A stretch of 12,943 bases of DNA from assembly GCA_029983495.1 (NCBI GenBank), contig JASBZJ010000027.1, positions 1-12,943 of the forward strand, given 5' to 3'. This document shows positions 1 through 7,736 of the stretch, one piece after another. The stretch's first letter is position 1; every line of letters begins with the position of its first letter. The position numbers and the translations under genes are program-made. Under the pieces are notes generated by a model. The model did no database searches. It worked only from the letters and a program-made list of their open reading frames with translations, and was not told the DNA's origin. The DNA comes from Porphyromonas sp. GTDB taxonomy: Bacteria > Bacteroidota > Bacteroidia > Bacteroidales > Porphyromonadaceae.

Positions 1-1
1 C

Positions 2-1291
2 TATATGCCATTCTATAGCGGATGGAATGCCGAACCTGACCCCATGGGTTCTTTTATAAACTTGCATCACCCCACCTCGTCGGTAACACGTTATAACCGC
101 TGTAATGAGCAAAAACTTAAGCTCATCGATTTCGAATCGAAATACTACACTTGGCATGGAACGCACTTCTATATTCCTCGCTGGGAAGTTGGAACTACAG
201 CAGGAGGCTCGAGTGGCTCGCCCCTTTACGATAACGATCTCCTTATAATTGGCGCATTAACAGGGGGGCAATCGACTTGTGTAAGACCTGTAAACGATGT
301 TTTTTATTCTATTGCGGGATGTTTTAAAAAAGTTGGTGAGCAACCCGAACAACTTTTTTTATCGCCTTGGCTTGCTCCCGGCTCAGATGTTACAAAACTT
401 AAAGGATATCAACCTTATCAACCTAAGGAGCCTCGTAGGCTTTCGTACAACCTTTATTCGCTTCGCCGTGACGAGGTCGAGGAATTATCACGTTCGCAAA
501 TGGTAAACTTTAAGGCTATCGCAACCTGTTACCAACTACCTGTTGACAGTAAACTCATTGGGCTAATGCTCGTAGCAAATATTGGTGAGGACGATGCCGA
601 ATATTTACCTAATCTAGTTGTTTACACCCTTACCTCTGAGGGAAAAAGGCGTGAACTGCTTAATAAACCATTGCCCCTACCCAATTACAAAATCCTTACT
701 TACAGGGGTGAACTTGAAGTTGGTAAACGAACCCTTATGGGGTGGATTGAAACTTTTATTCCCTTAGCCGAACTCGATCAAGAAATTGTTACTTCCAAGG
801 AAAAACTTTACATAGCACTCGAAGCCGATAAAACCGAAACGCTTACTTTTCCTATACTACGTGGTAGTAATGGTAAAACCGTTGCTAGTAATAGCTTTGT
901 TAAACTTGTGGGGGGGGGAGAGTTTATTCCATCCGACAGCGAAACTATCGTTGAGGAACTTCAATCAAAGGGGAACTGGTGGATCGACCCGATAATTGTT
1001 CCTTTAAAGGAAGTCTCGAAGTTGCCCGAAAACATATCGAATTCTTCCCCAACTGCATTAATTTTTGGAGGCAAGCTTAGGGTTTACCTTCCCGAGGAAT
1101 ACGAAGGAAACTGTTCGATTGCTATATACTCTCTAAATGGCGAAAAGCTTATGGCTACCGAAACCAATAAGCAAGTAACCGATTTTAACCTTCCTCAAAC
1201 AGTTATCGAGCAACAGCGTGTTGTTGTATACTTTACTTACGGTAATAAAAAGCACTATGGGCAAGTGTATCTTACCACCCAAGGGCTTTAA
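2..1291 (+). CDS. Secreted trypsin-like serine endopeptidase with T9SS-type C-terminus (5' partial)
   Basis: The reading frame is open to the left window edge (codon TAT at 2-4), so the true start, signal peptide and probably the catalytic His and Asp lie upstream. Numbering from the Met at position 5, the segment YSGWNAEPDP (4-13) followed by HHP (21-23) and then GGSSGSP (67-73) matches the lysyl-endopeptidase-like branch of the trypsin fold. In that family the nucleophile is the Ser of GxSG, here Ser70. Two cysteines (92, 106) may form a disulfide. After the protease part come about 230 residues I cannot assign to a domain. The last ~75 residues (a KLRVYLP stretch, then SIAIYSLNGEKL, ending in GQVYL) resemble a type A T9SS sorting domain, implying export across the outer membrane. 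A run of nine G lies in the gene at 910-918. The next gene starts 42 bp downstream. The protease call is good; the sorting-domain call is somewhat weaker because the end lacks a fully typical G-x-Y-x-V pattern. Confidence 0.77.
   Translation, partial: YMPFYSGWNAEPDPMGSFINLHHPTSSVTRYNRCNEQKLKLIDFESKYYTWHGTHFYIPRWEVGTTAGGSSGSPLYDNDLLIIGALTGGQSTCVRPVNDVFYSIAGCFKKVGEQPEQLFLSPWLAPGSDVTKLKGYQPYQPKEPRRLSYNLYSLRRDEVEELSRSQMVNFKAIATCYQLPVDSKLIGLMLVANIGEDDAEYLPNLVVYTLTSEGKRRELLNKPLPLPNYKILTYRGELEVGKRTLMGWIETFIPLAELDQEIVTSKEKLYIALEADKTETLTFPILRGSNGKTVASNSFVKLVGGGEFIPSDSETIVEELQSKGNWWIDPIIVPLKEVSKLPENISNSSPTALIFGGKLRVYLPEEYEGNCSIAIYSLNGEKLMATETNKQVTDFNLPQTVIEQQRVVVYFTYGNKKHYGQVYLTTQGL
910..918 (+). repeat. 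Nine-G homopolymer tract inside the protease gene
   Basis: Nine consecutive G residues encode part of a Val-Gly-Gly-Gly stretch. This is the longest G or C run in the window; the others reach seven (C7 at 1705-1711 and 10544-10550). The reading frame is intact at this tract length. Tracts like this can slip during replication and change frame, but that is an inference here. Confidence 0.9.
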
Positions 1292-1333
1292 CCTGGGCGC
1301 CTTAATTGTATAGGCATATATAAAAATATAATT

Positions 1334-2110
1334 ATGGAAAGCAAGCACGAAATAGTTACCGATTGGTTAAAACGCTATACGCAACGCCCCTTGGAGCAAT
1401 TTACTCCCTATATAATACTTTGTAATTTTACTGGTTACCTTAAGTTGTTTGCCGAAATGTACAAAGTAAATATTGTAGGGAGCGATACGCCTATGCCTAA
1501 TGTTTCGCATGGCGATGTTACACTTATATCGTTTGGTATGGGTAGCCCTAATGCAGCAACAGTAATGGATCTTCTATCGGCGGTTTCACCTAAAGCTGTA
1601 CTTTTTCTTGGTAAGTGTGGTAGCCTAAAAAAAAGGCTTGCTATTGGCGAGTACCTTCTTCCTATAGCAGCTATTCGTGGCGAAGGTACGGGAAATGATT
1701 ATTTCCCCCCCGAAGTGCCCTCCCTTCCTTCATTTAAAACTCTCCTTGCCGCGAGCGATACCCTTGCTTCGCATGGTGTTCCCTATGTTGCAGGTACTAT
1801 TTACACAACAAATCGACGCGTGTGGGAACACGACCTCAACTTTAAAACGTACCTATCTTCTACCCATGCTGAGGCTATCGATATGGAAACCGCAACATTG
1901 TTTACCGTTGGTTACGCAAACCGAATACCCGTGGGAGCTTTGCTAATGGTTAGCGATGCCCCAATGACGCCGGAAGGCGTAAAAACTGAGCAAAGCGATA
2001 AAGAGGTTAGCAAACATTATCTTAAACAGCATCTATTACTGGGGCTTTCCACTATTGATAACATCCGTAATGATAGACCACGTTTGGATAGCCTTCGCTT
2101 CGAGTGGTAA
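1334..2110 (+). CDS. amn: AMP nucleosidase, short Bacteroidetes type
   Basis: Probable AMP nucleosidase, which hydrolyses AMP to adenine and ribose 5-phosphate in the cytoplasm and so influences the purine pool. The 258-residue product has the hallmarks of the PNP/UDP-phosphorylase fold: GMGSPNA (68-74), GKCGS (93-97), IRGEGTGNDY (114-123), IDMETA (182-187, the nucleoside-binding Glu region) and VSDAP (206-210). The E. coli enzyme is about 480 residues because of an extra N-terminal domain; this protein corresponds to the catalytic part only, as is usual for the Bacteroidetes family. The ATG at 1334 is the first good start after the preceding stop and gives a natural N-terminus. It is followed after 32 bp by holA on the same strand, probably co-transcribed. 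Another nucleoside phosphorylase-like activity is the main alternative; substrate specificity cannot be proven from sequence. Confidence 0.85.
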   Translation: MESKHEIVTDWLKRYTQRPLEQFTPYIILCNFTGYLKLFAEMYKVNIVGSDTPMPNVSHGDVTLISFGMGSPNAATVMDLLSAVSPKAVLFLGKCGSLKKRLAIGEYLLPIAAIRGEGTGNDYFPPEVPSLPSFKTLLAASDTLASHGVPYVAGTIYTTNRRVWEHDLNFKTYLSSTHAEAIDMETATLFTVGYANRIPVGALLMVSDAPMTPEGVKTEQSDKEVSKHYLKQHLLLGLSTIDNIRNDRPRLDSLRFEW

Positions 2111-2142
2111 TTTTTACGTTTCAGGTTTCGTAATTTGTTCGT

Positions 2143-3177
2143 ATGGCATCTATTCTGCAGGAAACTAAGTTAATAGAGAAAACACTTAAGGATAACAACC
2201 TTCTTCCTCGAGTAATTATTGCCTCGGGCGAGGAGAGTTATTATCTCGATAGAATTGACAAAGCTATTTCGGCAAATTATATTGCACCCGAGGATCGTGA
2301 AACTGAACGCATAATACTTTATGGGGTTGATGCAACTATGAGCGATGTGGCTTTACACGCTCAGAGTACTTCGTTGTTTTCGTCGAAGCGTTTGGTTGTA
2401 GTACGCGATGCTCAGCTTATGACCGATTTCGATAAAGTAGCTAAGTTAATCCCCAAAATACCAAATGGAACTACGCTTTTAGTTATTTACCGTGGCGACC
2501 TTTTGGGGAAGAAGAAGTATGCAAAAATGTTTGCCGAGCAACCCGAGGATAGGCTTCGTGTACTCGAATCACCCGCAATAAGGAATAACCGCGATATTAC
2601 AGCCATTATATCGCAAGTAGTAAATAGCTTGGGTACAACTATAGAGGAGCGTGCACGCCAAAAGCTCGTTGAACTTATCGGCTATAATGGAAGTGCTTTG
2701 GCAAGTGAAATTGAAAAACTTTCGCTTGCTGCGGGCAGTGCTCCTATAACTGTGGCTCTTGTTGAAAAACTAGTTGGTTTTTCGCGGCATTACTCTATTT
2801 CAGAACTCCGAAAATCTGTTGCTACCCATAAGTCGCTTCAGGCAATTACTATTGCTGAGGCTATGGCTAACGACGAAAAAAACTATCCTTTACCACGCAT
2901 TCTTTCAACATTGTTCGATTTCTTCTCGAATTTGCTGGTATATCATTTTATTCCAAATGATCAGCGAACCCCTGCGAACATTGCAGCTTCTTTGGGGTTG
3001 CGTTCGCAATACCAAGCTGATGAATATACCCTTGCAGGCAACTTATATAGTGCAAAACGAACACTTGGTATTGTACATGCTATTAGGTTAACTGATGCTC
3101 GTTACAAAGGTGCCGATGATGGCGATTATAGAGCCGAGGCTCTTCTGCAAAATCTTATTTCGTACATTGTGTGGTAG
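2143..3177 (+). CDS. holA: DNA polymerase III subunit delta
   Basis: Delta subunit of the clamp loader, which opens the sliding beta clamp and, with gamma/tau and delta', loads it onto primed DNA. The 344-residue length fits the family. The N-terminal part shows the typical delta opening IIASGEESYYLDRIDKAI (about 25-42), followed by a segment with SLFSSKRLVVVRDAQ, the delta-typical strand-helix where small hydrophobic and basic residues surround the putative clamp-binding wedge. The middle ARQKLVELIGYNGSALASEIEKLSL matches the helical lid region, where the family commonly has G-x-D-x-x-x-L-x-x-E-x-x-K-L. No intact Walker A is visible, as expected for delta. It sits 32 bp after the AMP nucleosidase and 7 bp before the radical SAM gene, so the three are very likely one transcript. 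Confidence 0.88.
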   Translation: MASILQETKLIEKTLKDNNLLPRVIIASGEESYYLDRIDKAISANYIAPEDRETERIILYGVDATMSDVALHAQSTSLFSSKRLVVVRDAQLMTDFDKVAKLIPKIPNGTTLLVIYRGDLLGKKKYAKMFAEQPEDRLRVLESPAIRNNRDITAIISQVVNSLGTTIEERARQKLVELIGYNGSALASEIEKLSLAAGSAPITVALVEKLVGFSRHYSISELRKSVATHKSLQAITIAEAMANDEKNYPLPRILSTLFDFFSNLLVYHFIPNDQRTPANIAASLGLRSQYQADEYTLAGNLYSAKRTLGIVHAIRLTDARYKGADDGDYRAEALLQNLISYIVW

Positions 3178-3184
3178 CTAAATT

Positions 3185-4111
3185 ATGTTTACCCCTCAGC
3201 AAATTGCTTTTCTCGAAAGGAGAATAGAACAAGCTGGTTTTGGCTCGTTTATAAATCCCTATTTCCCAAATTTTAAAGTACAAAAAATAACACTTGCTAC
3301 AATAGCGCATACTTGTCCTAATCGTAATCCGATAACGGGCGAAGTTGGGTGTACTTATTGCAATAATGCTTCTTTTACACCCAATATCGAAACCAAAACA
3401 CTGCCATTAAACGAGCAACTTAGCCAGGGCATTGATTTTTTCCGCTACAAGTACCCCACAATGCGTTATCTGGCTTATTTCCAAAGTTATACGTCGACCT
3501 TTGCCAGTTGCCATAAGCTTATCGACCTTTACCAGCAAGCCTTAGCCTACCCTGGCGTTGTAGGGCTTGTTGTTTCAACACGACCTGATATGATGCCCAA
3601 TGCTTTGCTTGACTTTTTACAACAAGTGGCTAAGGAGCATTTTGTGCTTATTGAGTATGGTGTTGAAAGTACTATCAATGACACCCTAAATAGGGTTAAC
3701 CGTGGGCATAGCTATGAACAAAGTATCGAAACCATTGAACGTACTGCACGCCGAGGTATAAAAATTGGTGCACACCTTATATTAGGTTTACCTGGCGAAA
3801 CAGAAACCGATATGCTTATGCATGCCGAAAAATTATCGGCTCTCCCCATCGATATTTTAAAACTACACCAACTACAAATTATTAAAGGCACCCCAATGGC
3901 TAGGGAATATAAAGCAAACCCCGAAGTCTTTAATTTGTTCACTCCGCAACAATATGCTACGCTTTGCCTACAATTTCTGCTTCGGCTCAAGCCAACTATT
4001 GCACTTGATAGGTTTTTATCCACGTCTCCTGCAGACTTGTTAGTTGCACCTCGTTGGAACTTAAAGAACTATGCGTTTAACGCTATTCTGCGTAAGCAAC
4101 TCGAGCTTTAA
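3185..4111 (+). CDS. TIGR01212-family radical SAM protein (YhcC/YtqA-like)
   Basis: A 308-residue radical SAM protein. The cluster-binding cysteines are C44, C56 and C59 in AHTCPNRNP...GCTYC. This spacing (C-x11-C-x2-C) is wider than the classical CxxxCxxC and is characteristic of the TIGR01212 family, which has the FTCPNRDG...GGCTFC signature. Further support comes from YFQSYTSTFA, GLVVSTRPDM, IEYGVEST, NRGHSYEQSIETI and GAHLILGLPGET, the family's S-adenosylmethionine-binding and barrel strands in order. It resembles the Elp3-like superfamily core without an acetyltransferase domain. The physiological substrate of this family is not established as far as I know. Only 7 bp separate it from holA, so translation may be coupled. 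It is the last gene before a 521-bp gene-free stretch and no strong terminator follows it. Confidence 0.87.
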   Translation: MFTPQQIAFLERRIEQAGFGSFINPYFPNFKVQKITLATIAHTCPNRNPITGEVGCTYCNNASFTPNIETKTLPLNEQLSQGIDFFRYKYPTMRYLAYFQSYTSTFASCHKLIDLYQQALAYPGVVGLVVSTRPDMMPNALLDFLQQVAKEHFVLIEYGVESTINDTLNRVNRGHSYEQSIETIERTARRGIKIGAHLILGLPGETETDMLMHAEKLSALPIDILKLHQLQIIKGTPMAREYKANPEVFNLFTPQQYATLCLQFLLRLKPTIALDRFLSTSPADLLVAPRWNLKNYAFNAILRKQLEL

Positions 4112-4277
4112 ATGAGTGCTTATATTCCTATAGTCCTTTTTCAGCCAGAGAAGACCCCTTAATGGATTGGGAATAAGAAACGAATCATTTTATGATGGAG
4201 AAATTTCTTTTTTTTGAATGATTGGTATTGAAGTGTAGTTCTCTTTTGAGGAAACCTTATGTGTTCATAAGTTTTTA

Positions 4278-4291
4278 GTTTTGGAAAACTT
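4278..4291 (+). repeat. Duplicated 14-mer upstream of nrdD, copy 1
   Basis: GTTTTGGAAAACTT occurs here and again exactly at 4402-4415, 124 bp away. The motif is itself nearly symmetric (GTTTT-GG-AAAAC). Around this copy TAAGTTTT (4268-4275) and AAAACTTA (4285-4292) form an 8-bp stem with a 9-nt loop. Both copies are followed closely by a TGTG...TAAG sequence, so the repeated unit may be about 25 bp. Its role is unknown; an operator is one possibility. Confidence 0.75.
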
Positions 4292-4401
4292 AGTGTGTAA
4301 GCCAGCTGATGAACTGTTGAGGTAAAATATGACTTAAAAGTGTTTATTAGTCGGAGTTTTATTGCTATTTTTGTGGTGCCCAAATGCCAAAAATGTTGTG
4401 T

Positions 4402-4415
4402 GTTTTGGAAAACTT
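4402..4415 (+). repeat. Duplicated 14-mer upstream of nrdD, copy 2
   Basis: Exact second copy of GTTTTGGAAAACTT, followed four bases later by the DnaA-box match TGTGGATAA. In copy 1 the equivalent position reads TGTGTAAG, a degenerate version. Confidence 0.75.
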
Positions 4416-4418
4416 GCT

Positions 4419-4427
4419 TGTGGATAA
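4419..4427 (-). promoter_or_regulatory. Candidate DnaA box upstream of nrdD
   Basis: TGTGGATAA on the + strand is TTATCCACA on the minus strand, the consensus high-affinity DnaA box of E. coli. It is about 205 bp before the nrdD start. In E. coli, DnaA boxes regulate the aerobic nrdAB promoter, so a link to ribonucleotide reductase is plausible; for this class III gene it is inference. A 9-mer match in a region this size can arise by chance at well under 1 percent if only this stretch is considered. Confidence 0.4.
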
Positions 4428-4632
4428 GTTGAACAAAAGAGTTCCAAAAGGGTAAATTGAGCCTCGTGATTTTGGTTGAAAATTTCTCTTTTTGCTGACG
4501 ATTTTTAGTTCGCTTACAGCGATGCACTGAAATAGAATAGAATATGCGATGCCCTTTTTTGGGGGGTGCTAAAGAGTGTTTTGCTAACCATTTGGGGTAT
4601 AACAAAGAATTAACTGATAGATGTAACGCATT

Positions 4633-7101
4633 ATGAGAGCGACTACAGATGAAATTGTTGCTTACGCTGAAAACGTACATGATGAACCGCAAAAACCAGC
4701 GGTTGAGCTATTCATCCTAAAACGTGATGGCAGTAAACAATCCTTTAATGCCGACAAAATTCGTTCGGCAATTATGAAAGCTTATCGTGCTGGTGGTGTT
4801 AAGCCAGACCCTATACGTGTAGATATGGTTGTTACGCGAATTGAAAACTATGCCCGCATGCACGAAAGTGAAATGCTCGCTGTTGAGCAGATTCAGGATA
4901 TGGTTGAAGAATCGCTTATGGCGGTTGACCCTTTTATTGCAAAAAAGTATATTATTTACCGCGAGTGGCGTAATGTTGAAAGGGATAAGCGTACGTCGTT
5001 GAAGCATACCATGGATGGTATTGTTACTATCGAAGCTAACGATACAAACCTCGAAAATGCTAATATGAGTGCCTTTACCCCTAGTGGGCAAATGATGACT
5101 TTTGCTAGCGAAGTAACCAAAGATTATGCTCGAAAGTATTTACTTTCGCCTCGCTTTGCTCGTGCTCATAGCAATGGGGATATACATATCCACGATTTGG
5201 ATTATTATCCTACAAAAACAACAACTTGTTTGCAATACGATATTGCTGATTTGTACGAGCGTGGCTTCCATACAAAAAATGGTAGTGTTCGTACCCCACA
5301 AGGTATACAAAGTTATGCTACACTGGCAACAATAATATTTCAAACAAATCAAAATGAGCAACATGGAGGGCAGGCTATTCCCGCCTTCGACTTCTTTATG
5401 GCTCCTGGTGTAAAGAAAACCTTCTGCAAACACCTTGCCGATAGCTTGCATTTAGCTTCGGCATTTGTTGAAGGAGAAGACAAGAAGGGGGGAATAGAAG
5501 TAAAGGCATTGCGCAACGCTATATGGGATGCACAGCCCAAGCTGTCGGAAGATGAGGATACTATAATAAGTGTACTTGATGCAATAAAGGATATCTGCCC
5601 CAACGTTACTCAGGCAATGGTAAAACTTGCGGTTACCGAAAGTTACCGTCGTACAAAACGTGATACACACCAAGCAATGGAAGGATTTATCCATAACCTC
5701 AACACAATGCATTCGCGTGGGGGCAATCAAGTTGTTTTCAGCTCTATAAACTATGGTACCGATGTTAGCCCCGAAGGGCGAATGGTAATTCGCGAATTGC
5801 TAAAAGCTACCGTTGAAGGTTTAGGTCATGGCGAGGTGCCTATTTTCCCAATTCAGATTTTTAAGGTTAAGGATGGGGTAAACTATTCCGAAGCCGATTA
5901 TAATAAGGCACTAGCTAATTTTGATGAAGCCGTTGCTGGGAAGCTAACTTTCGAAACGCCAAACTTCGATTTGCTTATACTTGCTTGCCAAACAACGGCA
6001 CATGCATTGTTTCCAAACTTTGTTTTCCTAGATACGCCTTTTAATAAGCATGAAAAATGGGATGCGAACGACCCCAAACGCTATTTGTACGAAATTGCCA
6101 CTATGGGTTGCCGAACGCGTGTTTTTGAAAATGTAAATGGCGAAAAAACTTCAGTGGGTAGGGGCAACTTGTCGTTCACATCGATAAATCTTCCCCGTTT
6201 AGCTATTGAGGCTCGTCGTACAGCCGAAGAACATTTTCCCGATGGTGATAAACAACGTATTCGTAGCGAAGCTCGTAGTTTATTCCTCGAAAGTGTACGT
6301 AGCTTAGCAACACTTGTTGCCGAGCAACTTTACGAACGTTTTACCTACCAAAGTACCGCTTTGGCAAAACAATTCCCTTTCATGATGGGCAATAATGTTT
6401 GGAAGAGCAACACTCCGCTTAAACCAAACGATAAAGTGGGCGATGCTATAAAAAGTGGTACTTTGGGAATAGGTTTTATTGGAGGGCACAATGCAATGGT
6501 TGCTTTATATGATGAAGGGCATAGTTACAATAAGGAAGCTTGGCAAACCCTATATGATGCCATTTTAGTAATGAATGAAGTAGCCGAAGAGTTTAAAGCA
6601 AAGTACCACTTGAATTACTCGGTCCTAGCAACACCTGCAGAAGGTCTTTCGGGCAGGTTTACACGCATGGATCGTAAGCGCTATGGCACTATCCCTGGGG
6701 TTACAGATTTGGATTATTACGTAAATTCGTTCCACGTAGATGTTCGCGAAAATGTTTCGCTTGCTGAAAAAATTCGTCTAGAAGCTCCCTTCCATGCAAT
6801 TACTCGCGGAGGTCATATTACTTATGTTGAGCTTGATGGTGAAGCAAAAAAGAACCCTACAGTGCTAATGAAAATAGTTAAACTAATGCACGATGCGAAT
6901 ATTGGGTATGGTTCGATAAACCACCCTGTAGATACCTGTCGAGGCTGTGGTTACAAGGGGGTAATTTACGATAAGTGCCCTGTTTGTGGAAGCGATAATA
7001 TTGCTCGCTTGCGACGAATTACAGGTTACCTTACCGGAAGCCTCGAAAGCTGGAATAGTGCTAAGCAGGCCGAAGAACACGATCGTGTAAAGCACCATTA
7101 A
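4633..7101 (+). CDS. nrdD: Anaerobic (class III) ribonucleoside-triphosphate reductase
   Basis: Catalytic subunit that reduces ribonucleotides to deoxyribonucleotides without oxygen, using a glycyl radical. The 822-residue product begins with a short leader and an ATP-cone (about residues 25-120, starting LFILKRDGSKQSFNADKI), the dATP/ATP overall activity switch. The body carries TTTCLQYDIADL, with Cys199 as the probable partner cysteine, and ATMGCRTRVFEN, with Cys493 as the probable thiyl-radical cysteine. Near the C-terminus four cysteines (769, 772, 782, 785; CRGC and CPVC) form the expected zinc site, and RRITGYL places the glycyl radical on Gly798. All key residues are present, so the enzyme should be active. 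The ATG at 4633 is chosen because an in-frame stop lies just upstream (4624-4626). I cannot decide from sequence whether the reductant is formate or a thioredoxin-like protein. The activase nrdG follows after 149 bp. Confidence 0.95.
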   Translation: MRATTDEIVAYAENVHDEPQKPAVELFILKRDGSKQSFNADKIRSAIMKAYRAGGVKPDPIRVDMVVTRIENYARMHESEMLAVEQIQDMVEESLMAVDPFIAKKYIIYREWRNVERDKRTSLKHTMDGIVTIEANDTNLENANMSAFTPSGQMMTFASEVTKDYARKYLLSPRFARAHSNGDIHIHDLDYYPTKTTTCLQYDIADLYERGFHTKNGSVRTPQGIQSYATLATIIFQTNQNEQHGGQAIPAFDFFMAPGVKKTFCKHLADSLHLASAFVEGEDKKGGIEVKALRNAIWDAQPKLSEDEDTIISVLDAIKDICPNVTQAMVKLAVTESYRRTKRDTHQAMEGFIHNLNTMHSRGGNQVVFSSINYGTDVSPEGRMVIRELLKATVEGLGHGEVPIFPIQIFKVKDGVNYSEADYNKALANFDEAVAGKLTFETPNFDLLILACQTTAHALFPNFVFLDTPFNKHEKWDANDPKRYLYEIATMGCRTRVFENVNGEKTSVGRGNLSFTSINLPRLAIEARRTAEEHFPDGDKQRIRSEARSLFLESVRSLATLVAEQLYERFTYQSTALAKQFPFMMGNNVWKSNTPLKPNDKVGDAIKSGTLGIGFIGGHNAMVALYDEGHSYNKEAWQTLYDAILVMNEVAEEFKAKYHLNYSVLATPAEGLSGRFTRMDRKRYGTIPGVTDLDYYVNSFHVDVRENVSLAEKIRLEAPFHAITRGGHITYVELDGEAKKNPTVLMKIVKLMHDANIGYGSINHPVDTCRGCGYKGVIYDKCPVCGSDNIARLRRITGYLTGSLESWNSAKQAEEHDRVKHH

Positions 7102-7128
7102 TTTGTACTCAAAAAATAATTATATGCT

Positions 7129-7165
7129 CGTTCGATTCGTTCCCATTATAGGAACGAGTCGAACG
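7129..7165 (+). terminator. Strong hairpin between nrdD and nrdG (attenuator or mRNA-stabilising element)
   Basis: CGTTCGATTCGTTCC (7129-7143) pairs with GGAACGAGTCGAACG (7151-7165) over 15 bp with a single G-U pair and a 7-nt loop. No uniform T tract follows (the next bases are TTGGGTTTTCG), so it is not a textbook intrinsic terminator. It may lower nrdG expression relative to nrdD, or protect the nrdD transcript end. As DNA it is also a 37-bp interrupted palindrome that a dimeric protein could bind. Confidence 0.6.
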
Positions 7166-7250
7166 TTGGGTTTTCGCAATATAGTATTTTGTGTCTGGTT
7201 TTAATTGTCAATTGGAGTAATTACGCTTCTATTGGATTTATATAGCTTTT

Positions 7251-7736
7251 GTGCGTTTACTTAACCGATATCGTGAAACTATTACCGATGGTCCAGGGCT
7301 GAGGTACTCGCTTTATTTAGCGGGCTGTGCTCATCGTTGCCCAGGTTGTCATAATTCGGCAAGCTGGAACCCCCGTGGAGGGGTTGAGCTTAACGAGCTT
7401 GTTTTGTCTGATATTATACGTGAAATAAAGGATAACCCCTTGTTAGATGGAATAACCATCTCGGGGGGAGACCCTTTTTTTTCGCCGCATGAACTAACAC
7501 TTCTGTTAAAGCGTCTTAAGCAAGAAGTGCAATTACCTATACTCGTGTACACTGGTTATACCCTTGAAGTGCTCGAGTCCGTTGAAAAACTACGTGAGCC
7601 TTTGCCTTATATTGATATACTTATTGACGGTCCGTACGTAGCTTCGCTTAACGACCCAACATTGTTGTTCCGTGGAAGTACAAATCAGCGATTGATTAAC
7701 CTAAAAGAAAGGTATGCTAGGCACAACGACTTGTAA
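7251..7736 (+). CDS. nrdG: Anaerobic ribonucleoside-triphosphate reductase activating protein
   Basis: Radical SAM activase that cleaves S-adenosylmethionine to generate the glycyl radical on NrdD. The 161-residue length is normal. The cluster-binding motif CAHRCPGC gives C26, C30 and C33 (CxxxCxxC), followed by HNSASWNPRGG, the usual NrdG sequence after the cluster, and SGGDPF (71-76) for SAM binding. The start is GTG at 7251: an in-frame stop lies at 7218-7220, no ATG or TTG intervenes, and the N-terminus MRLLNRYRETITDGPGLRYS aligns with the typical family opening. No Shine-Dalgarno sequence is visible. The gene is separated from nrdD by a hairpin-bearing spacer and overlaps the downstream TatD-like gene by 23 bp. 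Confidence 0.94.
   Translation: MRLLNRYRETITDGPGLRYSLYLAGCAHRCPGCHNSASWNPRGGVELNELVLSDIIREIKDNPLLDGITISGGDPFFSPHELTLLLKRLKQEVQLPILVYTGYTLEVLESVEKLREPLPYIDILIDGPYVASLNDPTLLFRGSTNQRLINLKERYARHNDL

Larger units (their letters stand above)
4112..4632. other. 521-bp gene-free region upstream of nrdD
   Basis: No convincing gene is present. On the + strand the DNA is rich in G and T. It contains a duplicated 14-mer (4278-4291 and 4402-4415), an 8-bp inverted repeat around the first copy (4268-4275 and 4285-4292), a DnaA-box match (4419-4427), a possible TAnnTTTG promoter element TATTTTTG (4366-4373), and a weak palindrome AGAAATTTCT followed by a T run (4199-4215) that could be a poor terminator for the preceding operon. 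The most likely role is a long promoter and leader region for the anaerobic ribonucleotide reductase. I saw no convincing NrdR box and no recognisable riboswitch core. Confidence 0.7.

Noticed and set aside
1705..1711. Seven-C run in the AMP nucleosidase gene as a slippage site
   Set aside because: It is short and encodes ordinary Pro-Pro residues within a housekeeping enzyme with an intact frame.
3712..4023. Minus-strand frame inside the radical SAM gene
   Set aside because: It is a shadow of the conserved gene on the other strand.
4015..4023. TTATCCACG, one base off a DnaA box, in the radical SAM gene
   Set aside because: It is within coding sequence, is imperfect, and such matches are expected by chance.
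4199..4215. AGAAATTTCT followed by a T run as a terminator of the holA operon
   Set aside because: The palindrome leaves too short a stem after allowing a loop; noted only as a weak possibility.
4159..4692. Minus-strand 177-residue protein-coding gene
   Set aside because: Composition is not protein-like (no Asp, two Glu, two Gly, very many Lys/Arg/His), no motif is recognisable and it overlaps the nrdD start; kept only as a low-interest observation.
4717..5730. Several minus-strand open frames inside nrdD (4717-5091, 5140-5451, 5452-5730)
   Set aside because: They lie antisense to a strongly conserved gene and show no recognisable domains.
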